In this document: piece by piece, positions 1 through 8,374 of the stretch | How the letters are laid out: each line of letters opens with the position of its first letter | Numbering within the stretch: the stretch's first letter is position 1 | Assembly: GCF_001429625.1 (NCBI RefSeq) | Contig: NZ_LMSU01000007.1 | Location: 1 to 64,000 of the forward strand | Length of the DNA: 64,000 nucleotides | From: Nocardioides sp. Soil805 | Lineage (GTDB): Bacteria > Actinomycetota > Actinomycetes > Propionibacteriales > Nocardioidaceae | Direction of reading: 5' to 3' | The notes under the pieces: model-generated | What the model was told of the DNA's origin: nothing | Seen by the model: only the letters and a program-made list of their open reading frames with translations | The model's database searches: none | Made by a program: the position numbers and the translations under genes

Positions 1-308
1 AGGCGGTAGGCCAGCTCGACGCACTGCGACAGGAAGTGCCCGGCACTGTCGTTGGTGCGACCCAGCATGGTCGCGAACTCCGGCACGCAGAACTCGTCGA
101 TCGCCGGCGACCCCTCACCCGCGAAGGTCTTCGGGGAGGTGAAGCAGGCCTCCGCGAACTCCGGATCCGCCAGGTGCAGGTCGGCCCAATGCACTCCGAG
201 GCGCATCATCTCCACGTCGAGCTTCTCGGCCGCCTGCTTGTGGTCACGCACCGCCCGCAGCAACGCAGCCGGGGTCTCCGGCAGCGCAGGTGCGGCGGTC
301 GATGTCAT
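1..308 (-). CDS. DUF222/HNH endonuclease-type protein, N-terminal fragment (cut by window edge)
   Basis: Reading the minus strand from the ATG at 308 gives an open frame of about 102 codons that runs off the left edge. It begins MTSTAAPALPETPAALLRAV and continues with an acidic helical segment and the stretch FCVPEFATMLGRT. This resembles the N-terminus of the DUF222 proteins that carry a C-terminal HNH nuclease motif and are highly multicopy in Nocardioides and relatives. The HNH end lies outside the window, so nuclease identity is inferred from family resemblance only. The biological role of these proteins is not established. The strand and frame are well supported by the coherent protein and strong GC bias at third positions. 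Confidence 0.7.
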   Translation of the reverse strand, partial: MTSTAAPALPETPAALLRAVRDHKQAAEKLDVEMMRLGVHWADLHLADPEFAEACFTSPKTFAGEGSPAIDEFCVPEFATMLGRTNDSAGHFLSQCVELAYR

Positions 309-447
309 GGGTCAAGCCAAGCAGGGACCACCGACAACCAGACCCCAGAAGCAGCCGTTTCGACCGGCATGTGGACACGACTTTCGAACCGTTCTTGTCG
401 ACCCCGAGAGCGGGGCAGGAGACGTCCGCCGGTCGGTGTACCGGGTG

Positions 448-595
448 CACGAAAGCGCCCGCTCGGCACGTCCTAGGTGCCAGGATATGCCCGGTCGGCG
501 CGATCCAGACGGCAGAAAGTGCCCGCTCGGCGTCTCCCACGCGCCAGGAAGTGCCCGGTCGGCAGGTCCCACGTGTCAGGAAGCGCCCGGTCGGC
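448..595. repeat. Five-unit direct repeat array, 32-bp period
   Basis: Five copies of a 20-bp core, consensus NCAGGAAGTGCCCGGTCGGC, start at 448, 480, 512, 544 and 576. Each is followed by a 12-bp segment that is itself partly conserved (for example GTCTCCCACGCG and AGGTCCCACGTG). The last unit ends at 595, directly beside the stop codon of the DUF3499 gene. A more degenerate unit may lie around 415-436. The array fills much of the 309-595 gap between the DUF222 gene and the DUF3499 gene. No coding sequence was recognised in that gap. Confidence 0.85.
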
Positions 596-967
596 TCAGT
601 CGTTGCTGAGGACGCGGAGGTGTCCGCGCTTGGTGCCGTTGCGGGGGTCGTCTCCCCCGTGGTCGACGGGGCGCGGCGGGGCGGGTCGCTCGATCGGGCG
701 GGCCGCCTCGCGGACCGCGTCGGCGAGGGCGAGCAGGTCGTCGGAGGAGGGGCCCTGGGCGGAGGGGTCCGGGGCGAGCCGCAGGACCTCCCAGCCGCGC
801 GGGGCGGAGAGACGCTCGCTGTGCAGGTCGCACAGGTCGTAGGCGTGCGGCTCGGCGTACGTGGCCAGCGGACCGAGGACGGCGGTCTGGTCGGCGTACA
901 CGTAGGTGAGGGTGTTGACCGCAGTGCGACCGCAGGCAGTGCGGGAACAGCGACGGGTGAGGCTCAC
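596..967 (-). CDS. DUF3499 family protein
   Basis: This 123-residue protein matches the small actinobacterial DUF3499 family. The N-terminal half holds CSRTACGR followed by YDLCDLHSERL, so four cysteine or histidine positions could bind a metal. The C-terminal half is proline- and arginine-rich and probably disordered. The start is GTG at 967. It is divergent from the metallopeptidase-like gene across a 49-bp gap, the arrangement known from M. tuberculosis Rv3258c/Rv3259. Function is unknown. The 3' end abuts the 32-bp repeat array. Confidence 0.85.
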   Translation of the reverse strand: MSLTRRCSRTACGRTAVNTLTYVYADQTAVLGPLATYAEPHAYDLCDLHSERLSAPRGWEVLRLAPDPSAQGPSSDDLLALADAVREAARPIERPAPPRPVDHGGDDPRNGTKRGHLRVLSND

Positions 968-1016
968 CCGCCAGACGCTACCCGCCGCCGGGTCGAGTCC
1001 TGATTAGGCTCGCGGC

Positions 1017-1466
1017 ATGGACGAGGTGCTCCCCCGACGGCGCGTGACCCGTGACCGGCGTGGCCGCGGGATGCGCGGCCCCGGTGTCATGCCCACCCGG
1101 CTCGGCGAGCCGGCGCTGCGCACGGCGCGCGAGCGCTTCGACGACCTGGTGCTCGGCATCGTCACCGAGATCGACACGCGGTGGCAGGAGCGGCTCGGCC
1201 TGGTCGAGTACGCCGTGGAGGACGCGCCCATGCTGCCCGACGACTGGGGCGACGCCACCGTGCCGCTGTCCTCGCTGGTCCGCGGGACGGGCGGCGACCC
1301 GACCCGGCTGGTGCTGTTCCGGCGCCCCATCGAGCACCGGTGCGAGGGGCGCGACGACCTCGAGGCGATGGTCCTCACCCTCGTCGTCGAGCAGGTCGCC
1401 GAGCTGCTCGGCCTGCCACCGGAGGACGTCGACCCGCGGTACGGCGACCCCCACGCCGGCGACTGA
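1017..1466 (+). CDS. Metallopeptidase family (zincin_1, PF06262-like) protein lacking HExxH
   Basis: The 149-residue protein has the layout of the short metallopeptidase family found beside DUF3499 in actinobacteria. It has a basic N-terminus, then RFDDLVLGIVTEI, then a strand with VLFRRPIEHRCEG, and a C-terminal helix where family members carry the HExxH zinc motif. Here that helix reads LVVEQVAELLGL, so both catalytic histidines are absent. Catalysis by the usual mechanism is therefore unlikely and a binding or regulatory role is more plausible. It starts with ATG at 1017 and is divergent from the DUF3499 gene. Confidence 0.7.
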   Translation: MDEVLPRRRVTRDRRGRGMRGPGVMPTRLGEPALRTARERFDDLVLGIVTEIDTRWQERLGLVEYAVEDAPMLPDDWGDATVPLSSLVRGTGGDPTRLVLFRRPIEHRCEGRDDLEAMVLTLVVEQVAELLGLPPEDVDPRYGDPHAGD

Positions 1467-1484
1467 GGCCTCGCGGCCGAGCCG

Positions 1485-2870
1485 CTAGCGCAGCGCCGGG
1501 CGCACGTCGGCGACGAGCCCCTGGAGGCGCAGCGGGCTCAGCGGCAGGACGGCCAGGCCGGGCGGGCCGACCTCGACGGCCGCCACCACGGTGGTGCGCT
1601 CGACGACCAGGTCCAGCTGGGTGGCGCCGGAGGTCAGCCTGACGCGAGGCGAGACACCCGGCCCGACCGCGACGCGCTCGCGGGCGACCTCGCGGCCTCG
1701 CCGGTCGCGCAGGGTGTAGGTCACGACGCCGGCCTCCTCGGCGCCGGCCAGCACCAGGCGGGCGGGGCCAGAGGGCAGCGTCAGGGCGGCGCGGTCCTCG
1801 AACGGAGTGGCCCCGACCGCGAGCGACAGGTCACCGGACGCGAGGGTGCGCAACGCGGCGGTCACGGGCTGCGACGCCTCCAGCCGCAGCCCGATGGCGC
1901 CGCGGGCGGCCTTGCCGCGCAGGACGCCGGTGAGGTCGACGGTGCTCGTGCTGCCGGGCGGGACGGTCAGCTCCTCCAGACCGGACGGGGTGAACTCGCT
2001 GCCCTTGGTCACCACGCGCAGCGCCACCCGGACCTCGTCGTCGCCCGGGTTGGCGACCGCCAGCACCCGGTCACCGGGCTTGCCGCCCAGGCCCACGAGG
2101 TACGACGTGGTGGCCGGCGCGGCCTGCGGCGGCAGCCAGTCGCTGCTGCTGGGGCCGGCGCCGAGCTCGTCGACCTGGTCGACCACGTGGACCCCGAGGC
2201 GGCCGCGGGACACCACCACCCGCAGGCTGAGGTCGGCCCGGTCGGGCACCACCTGGGCGAGGTCGAAGCGCACGGTGCGCCCACCCGGGACGGTCACGCC
2301 CCGCATGGCCGGGACGTCGACCGGGCCGTCCGGACCGAGCACGGTGACGTCGGCGACGGCCGGGCCCCGGTCGGGATTGGTGACCTCGAGCACCGAGGCG
2401 TGCTCGGCGGACGCGCCGACGCCGGTGAACCACTGCTCCGGGCTGGGCAGGTCGCAGGACGTCGCGGCACCGTCGCCGTACCGGCCGGCGACGAGACCCG
2501 CGGCGAGGGTCCCCTCGGCCTGGAGCACCACCGGCCTGCGGGTGGCGTCGCGCACGGTGCCGTCGAGGGTCAGGGTGTCCTCGGCCGGCTGCCGCATCTC
2601 GACCTCGCCGCGCTCGCCGGTGGCGCTCGCGACGGCGACCGTGCCGGCGCCCGGGAGGGCGGCCGGACACACGAGCGTGGTGCGCGTGAGCGCCACCTCG
2701 GCCGGGGGCCGGCTCGTGGCGTCGTCGGAGACGGGCCGGACCAGGAGCAGCGTCCCCACCGTGACGAGCGGGATGAGCACGGCGAGCAGGTCCAGCGGAC
2801 CCAGGCGGCGGGTGCGCCCGGGCAGCGCGGCCCGGCGACCGGCCTGCGGGGTCGGGGCGGGCTCAGTCAT
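1485..2870 (-). CDS. DUF5719 family membrane-anchored protein
   Basis: The 461-residue protein has a short basic cytoplasmic N-terminus, one transmembrane segment at about residues 26-45 (LLAVLIPLVTVGTLLLV), and a large extracytoplasmic beta-rich region. That region has repeated motifs of the type VTNPDRGPAVADVTV and VANPGDDEVRVAL. This matches the DUF5719 family, which in actinobacteria follows a large membrane glycosyltransferase. Its first 8 bases overlap the end of the upstream glycosyltransferase gene, so the two are probably translationally coupled. Function is unknown; a role in cell-envelope polymer biosynthesis is inferred from its partner. Confidence 0.75.
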   Translation of the reverse strand: MTEPAPTPQAGRRAALPGRTRRLGPLDLLAVLIPLVTVGTLLLVRPVSDDATSRPPAEVALTRTTLVCPAALPGAGTVAVASATGERGEVEMRQPAEDTLTLDGTVRDATRRPVVLQAEGTLAAGLVAGRYGDGAATSCDLPSPEQWFTGVGASAEHASVLEVTNPDRGPAVADVTVLGPDGPVDVPAMRGVTVPGGRTVRFDLAQVVPDRADLSLRVVVSRGRLGVHVVDQVDELGAGPSSSDWLPPQAAPATTSYLVGLGGKPGDRVLAVANPGDDEVRVALRVVTKGSEFTPSGLEELTVPPGSTSTVDLTGVLRGKAARGAIGLRLEASQPVTAALRTLASGDLSLAVGATPFEDRAALTLPSGPARLVLAGAEEAGVVTYTLRDRRGREVARERVAVGPGVSPRVRLTSGATQLDLVVERTTVVAAVEVGPPGLAVLPLSPLRLQGLVADVRPALR

Positions 2871-5745
2871 CGCGGCCCTTCCTCACGGTGGGGGCGGCCA
2901 GGACGAGGGCGAGCAGGACGGCGACGACCTGGAGGACGAGCAGCAGCACCCTGGGCCAGGTCGTGCGTCCCTCGACCCCCTCCGCGGACAGCGGCCGGTC
3001 GATGCGCCAGGCGCGGGTGGAGCGGTCCTCCGCGCTGGCCTGGTCGAGGCCCGCGGTGGCGTCGAGCCCGGCGGCGACGGTGCCGTCGGCGGGCGACGGG
3101 AGGACGACGTACTCGATTCCCACCCGCGCGAGGGACTCGACCACCTCGCCGGTGGGCGCGGAGACCAGCTCACGCACCTGGTCGGTGAGGTCGACGTCCT
3201 CGTCGGCGAGCGCGAGCACCTCGTCCTCGCCGAGGGTCACGCCGTCCCCGCGCAGGATGCGGTAGTCGATGCCCTCGGCCACCGAGCCCCGCACGACCAG
3301 CACTCCGTGCTCGTCGCCGAGCAGGGAGCTCTGCTCCATGTACGCCGGGACGACCGACGGCTCGGCGCGGGTGAGCTGGTCGTCGTCGGGGCTGACCAGC
3401 CACCACACGAGACCGCCGAGGGGCACGACCGCCGCCACGACGGCCAGCAGGCCGGCGAGTCCCCGCTGCCACAGCGGGTGCCGGCCCCCGTCGTGCAGCC
3501 GGGCGAGGTAGGCCTCGGCACCCAGCACGGTGGCCACCACGGCCAGGCCCTGGAGGATCACGACGAACAGGCCCAGGCTCGGCCGGGTCTGGATCGCCGG
3601 CAGCTGCAGGGTGACCAGACCCAGCCCGGCGACCACGACCGATGCCGCGAGCGCGACCAGCCAGCAGGCGAGCACGGGCACCCGGGTCGAGCGCGGCACG
3701 AGAGCCAGCAGCGCGAGCACCCCCACGAGCGCCCCCAGCCACCACGGTGCACCGAGGTCGCCGAGCCGGCCGGTGAGCAGCCCCCCGACGTCGACACGGT
3801 CGCCGGGGAGCCGGCCGGCCTCGAGCAGCAGGCCCTGGGCGGACCCCGTGGTCACCAGCGGGACGATCCACGGCGCCAGCAGCACCGGCACGGCGGCCAG
3901 CGCCGCGACGGGCGGGCCCCAGCTGTGCCGGTCACGCAGCAGCCGCGGGGAGATGAAGGCGGCGACGCCGAGCACGATCGCGGCGGCCAGCAGCGCGAAG
4001 AGCCAGACCCCGGGCACGAAGGCCGCACCGAGGGCGACGAGCAGCGCGGTGCGCCACGCCGCCCGCCAGCGCCGGTCCCGGTCGGGGTCGGCGAAGCCCA
4101 GGGCGGCGTGCGCGGTCCAGGGCAGCAGCGCGGCGACGGCCACGGTGCCGAAGCGTCCCTCTCCCCACGCGCCCGAGGTCGCGGGGACGAGGCCGTAGGT
4201 GACCGCACCCCACACGTGCAGCCAGCGCGGCAGGTCACGGGTGTCGACGAGGTGGCCGACGACGGTCAGCAGCCGCCACGCCCCCCAGGTCGCGAAGGGG
4301 ACCGCGAGCAGCATCAGGGCGGACACGACGACGCCGGGTCCGCCGACGAGGCTGCCGACGAAGGCGAACGGCAGCACGTACGCCGGGGCCGGGACGTCGG
4401 TCCCCGACCCGAGCGGGTGCCAGGTCTGCACGTGCAGCTGCCACCACTGGGCCACGTCGTCCGGCACCGGCGACAGCGCGCCACCGGTGATCGAGCCGAA
4501 CGCCGTCCGGGCGCCGACCACGGCAAGGACCGCGAAGAGCGCCAGCACGACGGCGACCGGGCTGGTGAAGAAGCGCGCCACGAGCCCGGAGTCCTGGAGG
4601 TAGGCGTCCTCGTCGTCCTCGTCGCGGCGGTCGCGGTCGCGCCCGGCCCGCTGGTCGGGGGCGGCCTGTCCGGCCCGGGCGGCTCGCCGGCGCTCGGCCA
4701 CGTCCTGCGCCTGGTTGGTGGCTGCCGCCGCGAGGTCCGTGACCATGTCGAGCCCGTGGCGGTAGGGCAGCCAGGGCGGCGCCAGCAGGTGGCGTACGTC
4801 GCGCGGCTCCCCCGTCCGCCGCTCGGCACGGGTCCGCCGGGCCGCGACCACCTGGCCGGGCCGCGAGTACAGCGACAGCACGGCGGCGAGCTCGTCGAGC
4901 GCCTCGCCCACCGAGCGCACCGCCAGGAAGCCCAGGACGCGGAGCAGCGAGCCGAAGAAGAGGCGCACGACCTGCCAGGGCAGCCGGCGCGGCGAGGAGT
5001 TGGCCAGCAGCGTCAGCAGCGCGGCACGCCGCTCCTGGTAGTGCGTGTGACGTCCGGTGAGCGGGGTACGCCGCACCCCGCGGTGCGCCGCCTCGGCGTG
5101 GAAGACCACCGCCGGGGGCACCACCAGGGTGGTGTGGCCGGCCTCGGCGGCGCGCCAGCCGAAGTCGATGTCGTTGCCGAAGATGGGCAGCGCGGGGTCC
5201 AGACCACCGAGCTCGGTCAGCACGCTGCGGCGCACGAGCATCCCGGCGGTGTTGACCGCGAGCACGCGGCGTACGTCGTCGTGCTGGCCCTGGTCGTACT
5301 CGCCGCGCTCGAGGCCGGTCTCGCGGTGGCCGGTGCCGGTGATGGTGAGCCCCACCTCCAGCAGGCGCTTGAGCGAGGGCCATTCACGCAGCTTGGGCCC
5401 GAGGACCGCCGCCTCCGGGTGCTCCCGCGCGGCGACCAGCAGCTGCTCGAGCGCGTCGGGGGCCGGCAGGCTGTCGTCGTGGAGCAGCCACACCCACTCG
5501 TCGGCCACCTCGGGGACCTGCTCGAGGGCGTGGGCCACGGCGGCGGGATAGCTGGTGGAGCCCGGGACCTCGAGCACGGACTCGTCCTGGAGGAGTCCGC
5601 GGAGCAGGTCGGCGCTGCCGTCGCGGCTGCCGGTGTCGACGGCGATGGCGCGATCGACGGGGCGCGTCTGCGCCTCCAGGCCGTCGAGGACCTGCGGGAG
5701 CCACCGCGCCCCGTCATGGCTGACGAGGAGCACGGTGACGGTCAC
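2863..5745 (-). CDS. Large membrane glycosyltransferase, GT2 family with C-terminal multi-spanning domain
   Basis: The 960-residue protein starts with a GT2 catalytic domain: MTVTVLLVSHDGARW, a DxD-type HDD at residues 89-91, and a FGNDIDFGWRAAEAG acceptor-side acidic motif near residue 190. After a charged linker rich in Arg and Asp (about residues 350-390) come roughly a dozen hydrophobic segments and extracytoplasmic loops. It is probably an envelope glycosyltransferase acting at the membrane. Sugar donor and acceptor cannot be read from the sequence. It starts with GTG at 5745 and overlaps the DUF5719 gene. It lies between whiB and the DUF3499/metallopeptidase pair. Confidence 0.8.
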   Translation of the reverse strand: MTVTVLLVSHDGARWLPQVLDGLEAQTRPVDRAIAVDTGSRDGSADLLRGLLQDESVLEVPGSTSYPAAVAHALEQVPEVADEWVWLLHDDSLPAPDALEQLLVAAREHPEAAVLGPKLREWPSLKRLLEVGLTITGTGHRETGLERGEYDQGQHDDVRRVLAVNTAGMLVRRSVLTELGGLDPALPIFGNDIDFGWRAAEAGHTTLVVPPAVVFHAEAAHRGVRRTPLTGRHTHYQERRAALLTLLANSSPRRLPWQVVRLFFGSLLRVLGFLAVRSVGEALDELAAVLSLYSRPGQVVAARRTRAERRTGEPRDVRHLLAPPWLPYRHGLDMVTDLAAAATNQAQDVAERRRAARAGQAAPDQRAGRDRDRRDEDDEDAYLQDSGLVARFFTSPVAVVLALFAVLAVVGARTAFGSITGGALSPVPDDVAQWWQLHVQTWHPLGSGTDVPAPAYVLPFAFVGSLVGGPGVVVSALMLLAVPFATWGAWRLLTVVGHLVDTRDLPRWLHVWGAVTYGLVPATSGAWGEGRFGTVAVAALLPWTAHAALGFADPDRDRRWRAAWRTALLVALGAAFVPGVWLFALLAAAIVLGVAAFISPRLLRDRHSWGPPVAALAAVPVLLAPWIVPLVTTGSAQGLLLEAGRLPGDRVDVGGLLTGRLGDLGAPWWLGALVGVLALLALVPRSTRVPVLACWLVALAASVVVAGLGLVTLQLPAIQTRPSLGLFVVILQGLAVVATVLGAEAYLARLHDGGRHPLWQRGLAGLLAVVAAVVPLGGLVWWLVSPDDDQLTRAEPSVVPAYMEQSSLLGDEHGVLVVRGSVAEGIDYRILRGDGVTLGEDEVLALADEDVDLTDQVRELVSAPTGEVVESLARVGIEYVVLPSPADGTVAAGLDATAGLDQASAEDRSTRAWRIDRPLSAEGVEGRTTWPRVLLLVLQVVAVLLALVLAAPTVRKGRDD

Positions 5746-5811
5746 CGCAGCACCCTAGCGAGGGGTCGGTGAGGCCCGAAAACGTCGCCGGACGTCCCCC
5801 GAAATGCGCGA

Positions 5812-5836
5812 CGGGCCCGCTGGATCAGCGGGCCCG
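5812..5836 (-). terminator. Strong hairpin downstream of whiB
   Basis: Perfect 11-bp arms CGGGCCCGCTG and CAGCGGGCCCG surround a 3-nt loop, 15 bp past the whiB stop codon. No long T-run follows, which is usual for GC-rich actinobacterial terminators. Confidence 0.7.
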
Positions 5837-5850
5837 GGGCGCCTCGTGCA

Positions 5851-6108
5851 TCAGACTGCGCGCTTCTTGAGCTTGCGGCGCTCCCTCTCGGAGAGGCCGC
5901 CCCAGATCCCGAAGCGCTCGTCGTTCATCAAGGCGGACTCGAGACAGTCGTCCCGCACCTCGCAGGTCAGGCAGACCTTCTTGGCCTCCCTGGTGGAACC
6001 ACCCTTCTCCGGGAAGAAGGCTTCCGGGTCGGTCTGCGCGCACAGGGCGCGATCCTGCCAACCCTGCTCGTCGGCTTCCGGCTCAAGGAGAAACAGTTCT
6101 GCTCTCAT
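5851..6108 (-). CDS. whiB2: WhiB-family iron-sulfur transcription factor (WhiB2/WhmD-like)
   Basis: The 85-residue protein has the four WhiB cysteines at residues 23, 46, 49 and 55 (C-x22-C-x2-C-x5-C), which bind a [4Fe-4S] cluster. The GIWGG turn at 67-71 and a basic RRKLKKRAV tail for DNA contact follow. Its position next to the F420 genes matches whiB2 (whmD in M. smegmatis), a regulator of septation and division. The ATG at 6108 is chosen because AAGGG lies just upstream; an in-frame TTG at 6153 would add 15 residues. WhiB proteins generally act with the principal sigma factor. Confidence 0.9.
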   Translation of the reverse strand: MRAELFLLEPEADEQGWQDRALCAQTDPEAFFPEKGGSTREAKKVCLTCEVRDDCLESALMNDERFGIWGGLSERERRKLKKRAV

Positions 6109-6203
6109 GGCTTTCGCCCTTTCGACCCTCGTGATGGAGCTCCTCGTCCCCAATCCCCGGCACCCGTCCGAGCCGCGTCCGGGGAGTGAAGAACACTGTG
6201 GGA

Positions 6204-6232
6204 ATTACATGCCTGTCGTACACGGAAGTCAA
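6204..6232 (-). promoter_or_regulatory. Predicted housekeeping-type promoter for whiB
   Basis: On the minus strand TTGACT (6232-6227) and TGTAAT (6209-6204) are separated by 17 bp, a good fit to an HrdB/SigA-type promoter. It lies about 95 bp upstream of the whiB ATG in an unusually AT-rich stretch. The assignment rests on motif match only. Confidence 0.55.
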
Positions 6233-6245
6233 GCCCAGATCTGAT

Positions 6246-6263
6246 ATGGCCCGAACGGGCCAT
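6246..6263. promoter_or_regulatory. Inverted repeat in the whiB-cofD divergent region
   Basis: ATGGCCCG and CGGGCCAT form perfect 8-bp arms around AA. The site lies 14 bp upstream of the predicted whiB -35 box and about 45 bp upstream of cofD, so it could be an operator for either gene or a cofD leader hairpin. No binding protein is implied by the sequence. Confidence 0.4.
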
Positions 6264-6307
6264 GAGGCACCCCGTTCGGGTGATCCGCGGTAGGGCAAGG
6301 TATCCGC

Positions 6308-7312
6308 ATGCAGAAGATCACGGTGCTCTCCGGCGGCATGGGCGGGGCTACGTTCGTGCGTGGCCTCCTCCACGGGATCCGCACCGGCGCCCTCCCCGGG
6401 GTGGCGTCGGACGCGGAGGTCACCGTGGTGGCCAACACCGCCGACGACCTGTGGGTCCACGGGCTCAAGGTGTGCCCCGACCTCGACACCGTGATGTACA
6501 CCCTCGGTGACGGCATCGACCCCGGGCGCGGGTGGGGACGACGCGACGAGACGTGGAGCACCAAGGAGGAGCTCGCGGCGTACGGCGTGGAGCCGACGTG
6601 GTTCGGCCTCGGCGACCGCGACATCGCCACCCACCTGGTCCGCACCCAGATGCTGGAGGCGGGCTTCCCGCTCTCCGCCGTCACCGAGGCGCTGTGCCGG
6701 CGCTGGCAGCCCGGGGTCCGTCTGCTGCCGATGAGCGACGACCGTGTCGAGACCCACATCGCGATCGCCGACCCCGCCGAGCCGAGCGGACGCAGGGTCG
6801 TGCACTTCCAGGAGTACTGGGTGCGGCTGCGCGCCGAGGTGCCCGCCGAGGCGGTGATCGTGGTCGGCCAGGACGCCTCCACCCCCGGACCCGGCGTGCT
6901 CGAGGCCATCGCGGACACCGACCTGCTCGTGCTGCCACCGTCCAACCCGGTCGTCAGCGTCGGCACCGTCCTCGGCGTGCCCGGCATCCGCGAGGCGGTC
7001 GCCGCCACCGCGGCGCCGGTCGTCGGCCTCTCCCCCATCGTCGGCGACACCCACGTGCGCGGCATGGCGCACCAGGTGCTGACCGCGATCGGGGTCGAGG
7101 TCACCGCCGGCGCGGTCGCGCGCCACTACGGCAGCTGCCGTGACGGCGGCGTGCTGGACGCCTGGCTGGTCGACACCCGCGACGAGCACCACGTCGCCGG
7201 AGTCCGCGACGCGGGCATCGCCTGCGAGGCCGTGCCGCTGATGATGCGCGACGACGACGCGACCGCTGCCATGGCCGCGGCGGCCGTCGGCCTGGCCCGG
7301 TCCGTCCGGTGA
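6308..7312 (+). CDS. cofD: 2-phospho-L-lactate (or phosphoenolpyruvate) transferase, F420 biosynthesis
   Basis: The 334-residue protein matches CofD/FbiA, which transfers the phospholactyl or enolpyruvyl group from the GDP-linked donor to the deazaflavin Fo. The N-terminus SGGMGGATFVRGL is the family nucleotide loop, followed by VVANTADDLWVHGLKVCPDLDT. Later blocks include SDDRVETHI, FQEYWVR and LSPIVGD. The length is normal. It is the first gene of an operon with cofE; the last 4 bases overlap the cofE start as GTGA. In actinobacteria the donor is likely enolpyruvyl-diphospho-guanosine, giving dehydro-F420-0; that is family knowledge, not visible here. Confidence 0.93.
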   Translation: MQKITVLSGGMGGATFVRGLLHGIRTGALPGVASDAEVTVVANTADDLWVHGLKVCPDLDTVMYTLGDGIDPGRGWGRRDETWSTKEELAAYGVEPTWFGLGDRDIATHLVRTQMLEAGFPLSAVTEALCRRWQPGVRLLPMSDDRVETHIAIADPAEPSGRRVVHFQEYWVRLRAEVPAEAVIVVGQDASTPGPGVLEAIADTDLLVLPPSNPVVSVGTVLGVPGIREAVAATAAPVVGLSPIVGDTHVRGMAHQVLTAIGVEVTAGAVARHYGSCRDGGVLDAWLVDTRDEHHVAGVRDAGIACEAVPLMMRDDDATAAMAAAAVGLARSVR

Positions 7313-8292
7313 GCCGGCTGGAGGTCACCGCGCCCGACGGGCTCCCGGAGATCACCGCGGACACCGACCTCGCCCGCGTCGTCGCGGCCGTGACCGAGCT
7401 CGCGGACGGCGACATCGTGGTGGTCACCAGCAAGGTCGTCAGCAAGGCCGAGGGGCGGGTCCGGGCCGGCGACCGCGCCGAGGCGCTGGCGGAGGAGACC
7501 GTGCGCGTCGTCGCGAGCCGGGGGCCCACCCTCATCGTCCGCAACCGGCTCGGGCTCACCATGGCCGCGGCGGGCGTCGACGCCTCCAACGTCCCCCTGG
7601 GACGGGTCGCGCTGCTGCCGCTCGACCCCGACGCCAGCGCCCGGGCGCTGCGAGACGCCCTGCTCGAGCTCACCGGCGCCAACGTCGGCGTCGTCGTCAC
7701 CGACACCGCCGGTCGGGCGTGGCGCGAGGGCCAGACCGACATCGCGATCGGTGCCGCCGGCCTCCTGGTGGCCGAGGACTTCGGCGGTCGCGAGGACCTT
7801 TACGGCAACCCGCTCGCGGTGACCCTGCCCGCCGTGGCCGACGAGATCGCGGGAGCGGCCGAGCTGGCCCAGGGCAAGCTCGCGGGCCGTCCCGTCGCGG
7901 TGGTCCGCGGGCGCGCCGACCTGGTGCTCGAGGCCGGCGCCCACGGCACCGGGGCCGTCCGCCTCGTCCGCCCGGAGGGCGGGGACCTGTTCGGGTACGG
8001 CGCCCGCGAGGCCGTCGTCCGCGCGCTCGCCGGGCGCCCGGAGGACCGACGACCCTTCGGCGACCCGGTTTCCGCACACGAGCTGGCCGGCGCGCTCGAG
8101 CGCGTCCACCCCACGGGCCGGCCCTCCCTCACGCCGCTGGACGGCGGGTCCTCGTCGTACGGGATGGGGCTGCACGACGCGCCGGACCGCACCGCGGTGG
8201 CCGCGGTCTGCTTCGCCCACGGCTGGACCCTCGACGAGTGGCGCGCCGACGGATCCGACGTGGTGGCCACCGTGTCACCCGTCACTCCGTAG
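7309..8292 (+). CDS. cofE: Coenzyme F420-0:L-glutamate ligase (FbiB N-terminal/CofE-type) with short C-terminal extension
   Basis: The first 245 or so residues match CofE, which adds glutamates to F420-0. Blocks include DIVVVTSKVVSKAEGR, VVVTDTAGRAWREGQTDIAIG and ARDLYGNPL-like GREDLYGNPL. The protein is 327 residues, longer than stand-alone CofE (about 250) but far shorter than mycobacterial FbiB (about 450), whose C-terminal nitroreductase-like domain reduces dehydro-F420-0. The remaining 80 residues do not show that FMN domain. It starts with GTG at 7309 inside the cofD stop, so translation is coupled. The missing reductase step must come from elsewhere if the dehydro route is used. Confidence 0.9.
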   Translation: MSRLEVTAPDGLPEITADTDLARVVAAVTELADGDIVVVTSKVVSKAEGRVRAGDRAEALAEETVRVVASRGPTLIVRNRLGLTMAAAGVDASNVPLGRVALLPLDPDASARALRDALLELTGANVGVVVTDTAGRAWREGQTDIAIGAAGLLVAEDFGGREDLYGNPLAVTLPAVADEIAGAAELAQGKLAGRPVAVVRGRADLVLEAGAHGTGAVRLVRPEGGDLFGYGAREAVVRALAGRPEDRRPFGDPVSAHELAGALERVHPTGRPSLTPLDGGSSSYGMGLHDAPDRTAVAAVCFAHGWTLDEWRADGSDVVATVSPVTP

Positions 8293-8374
8293 ACTCTGCC
8301 CCCGACACCCGCCGGAGCACTGTCCCAGTGCCCCGGTCCGGGACCTGCCCCCCGACCCGAGAGACCCCAGCACC

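Noticed and set aside
448-595. CRISPR array
   Set aside because: The 12-bp segments between cores are too short and similar to each other to be spacers, and no cas gene is present.
1807-5772. Plus-strand open frame of about 1,321 codons
   Set aside because: It lies antisense to the DUF5719 and large glycosyltransferase genes and has low-complexity Arg/Gly/Glu composition typical of GC-rich antisense frames.
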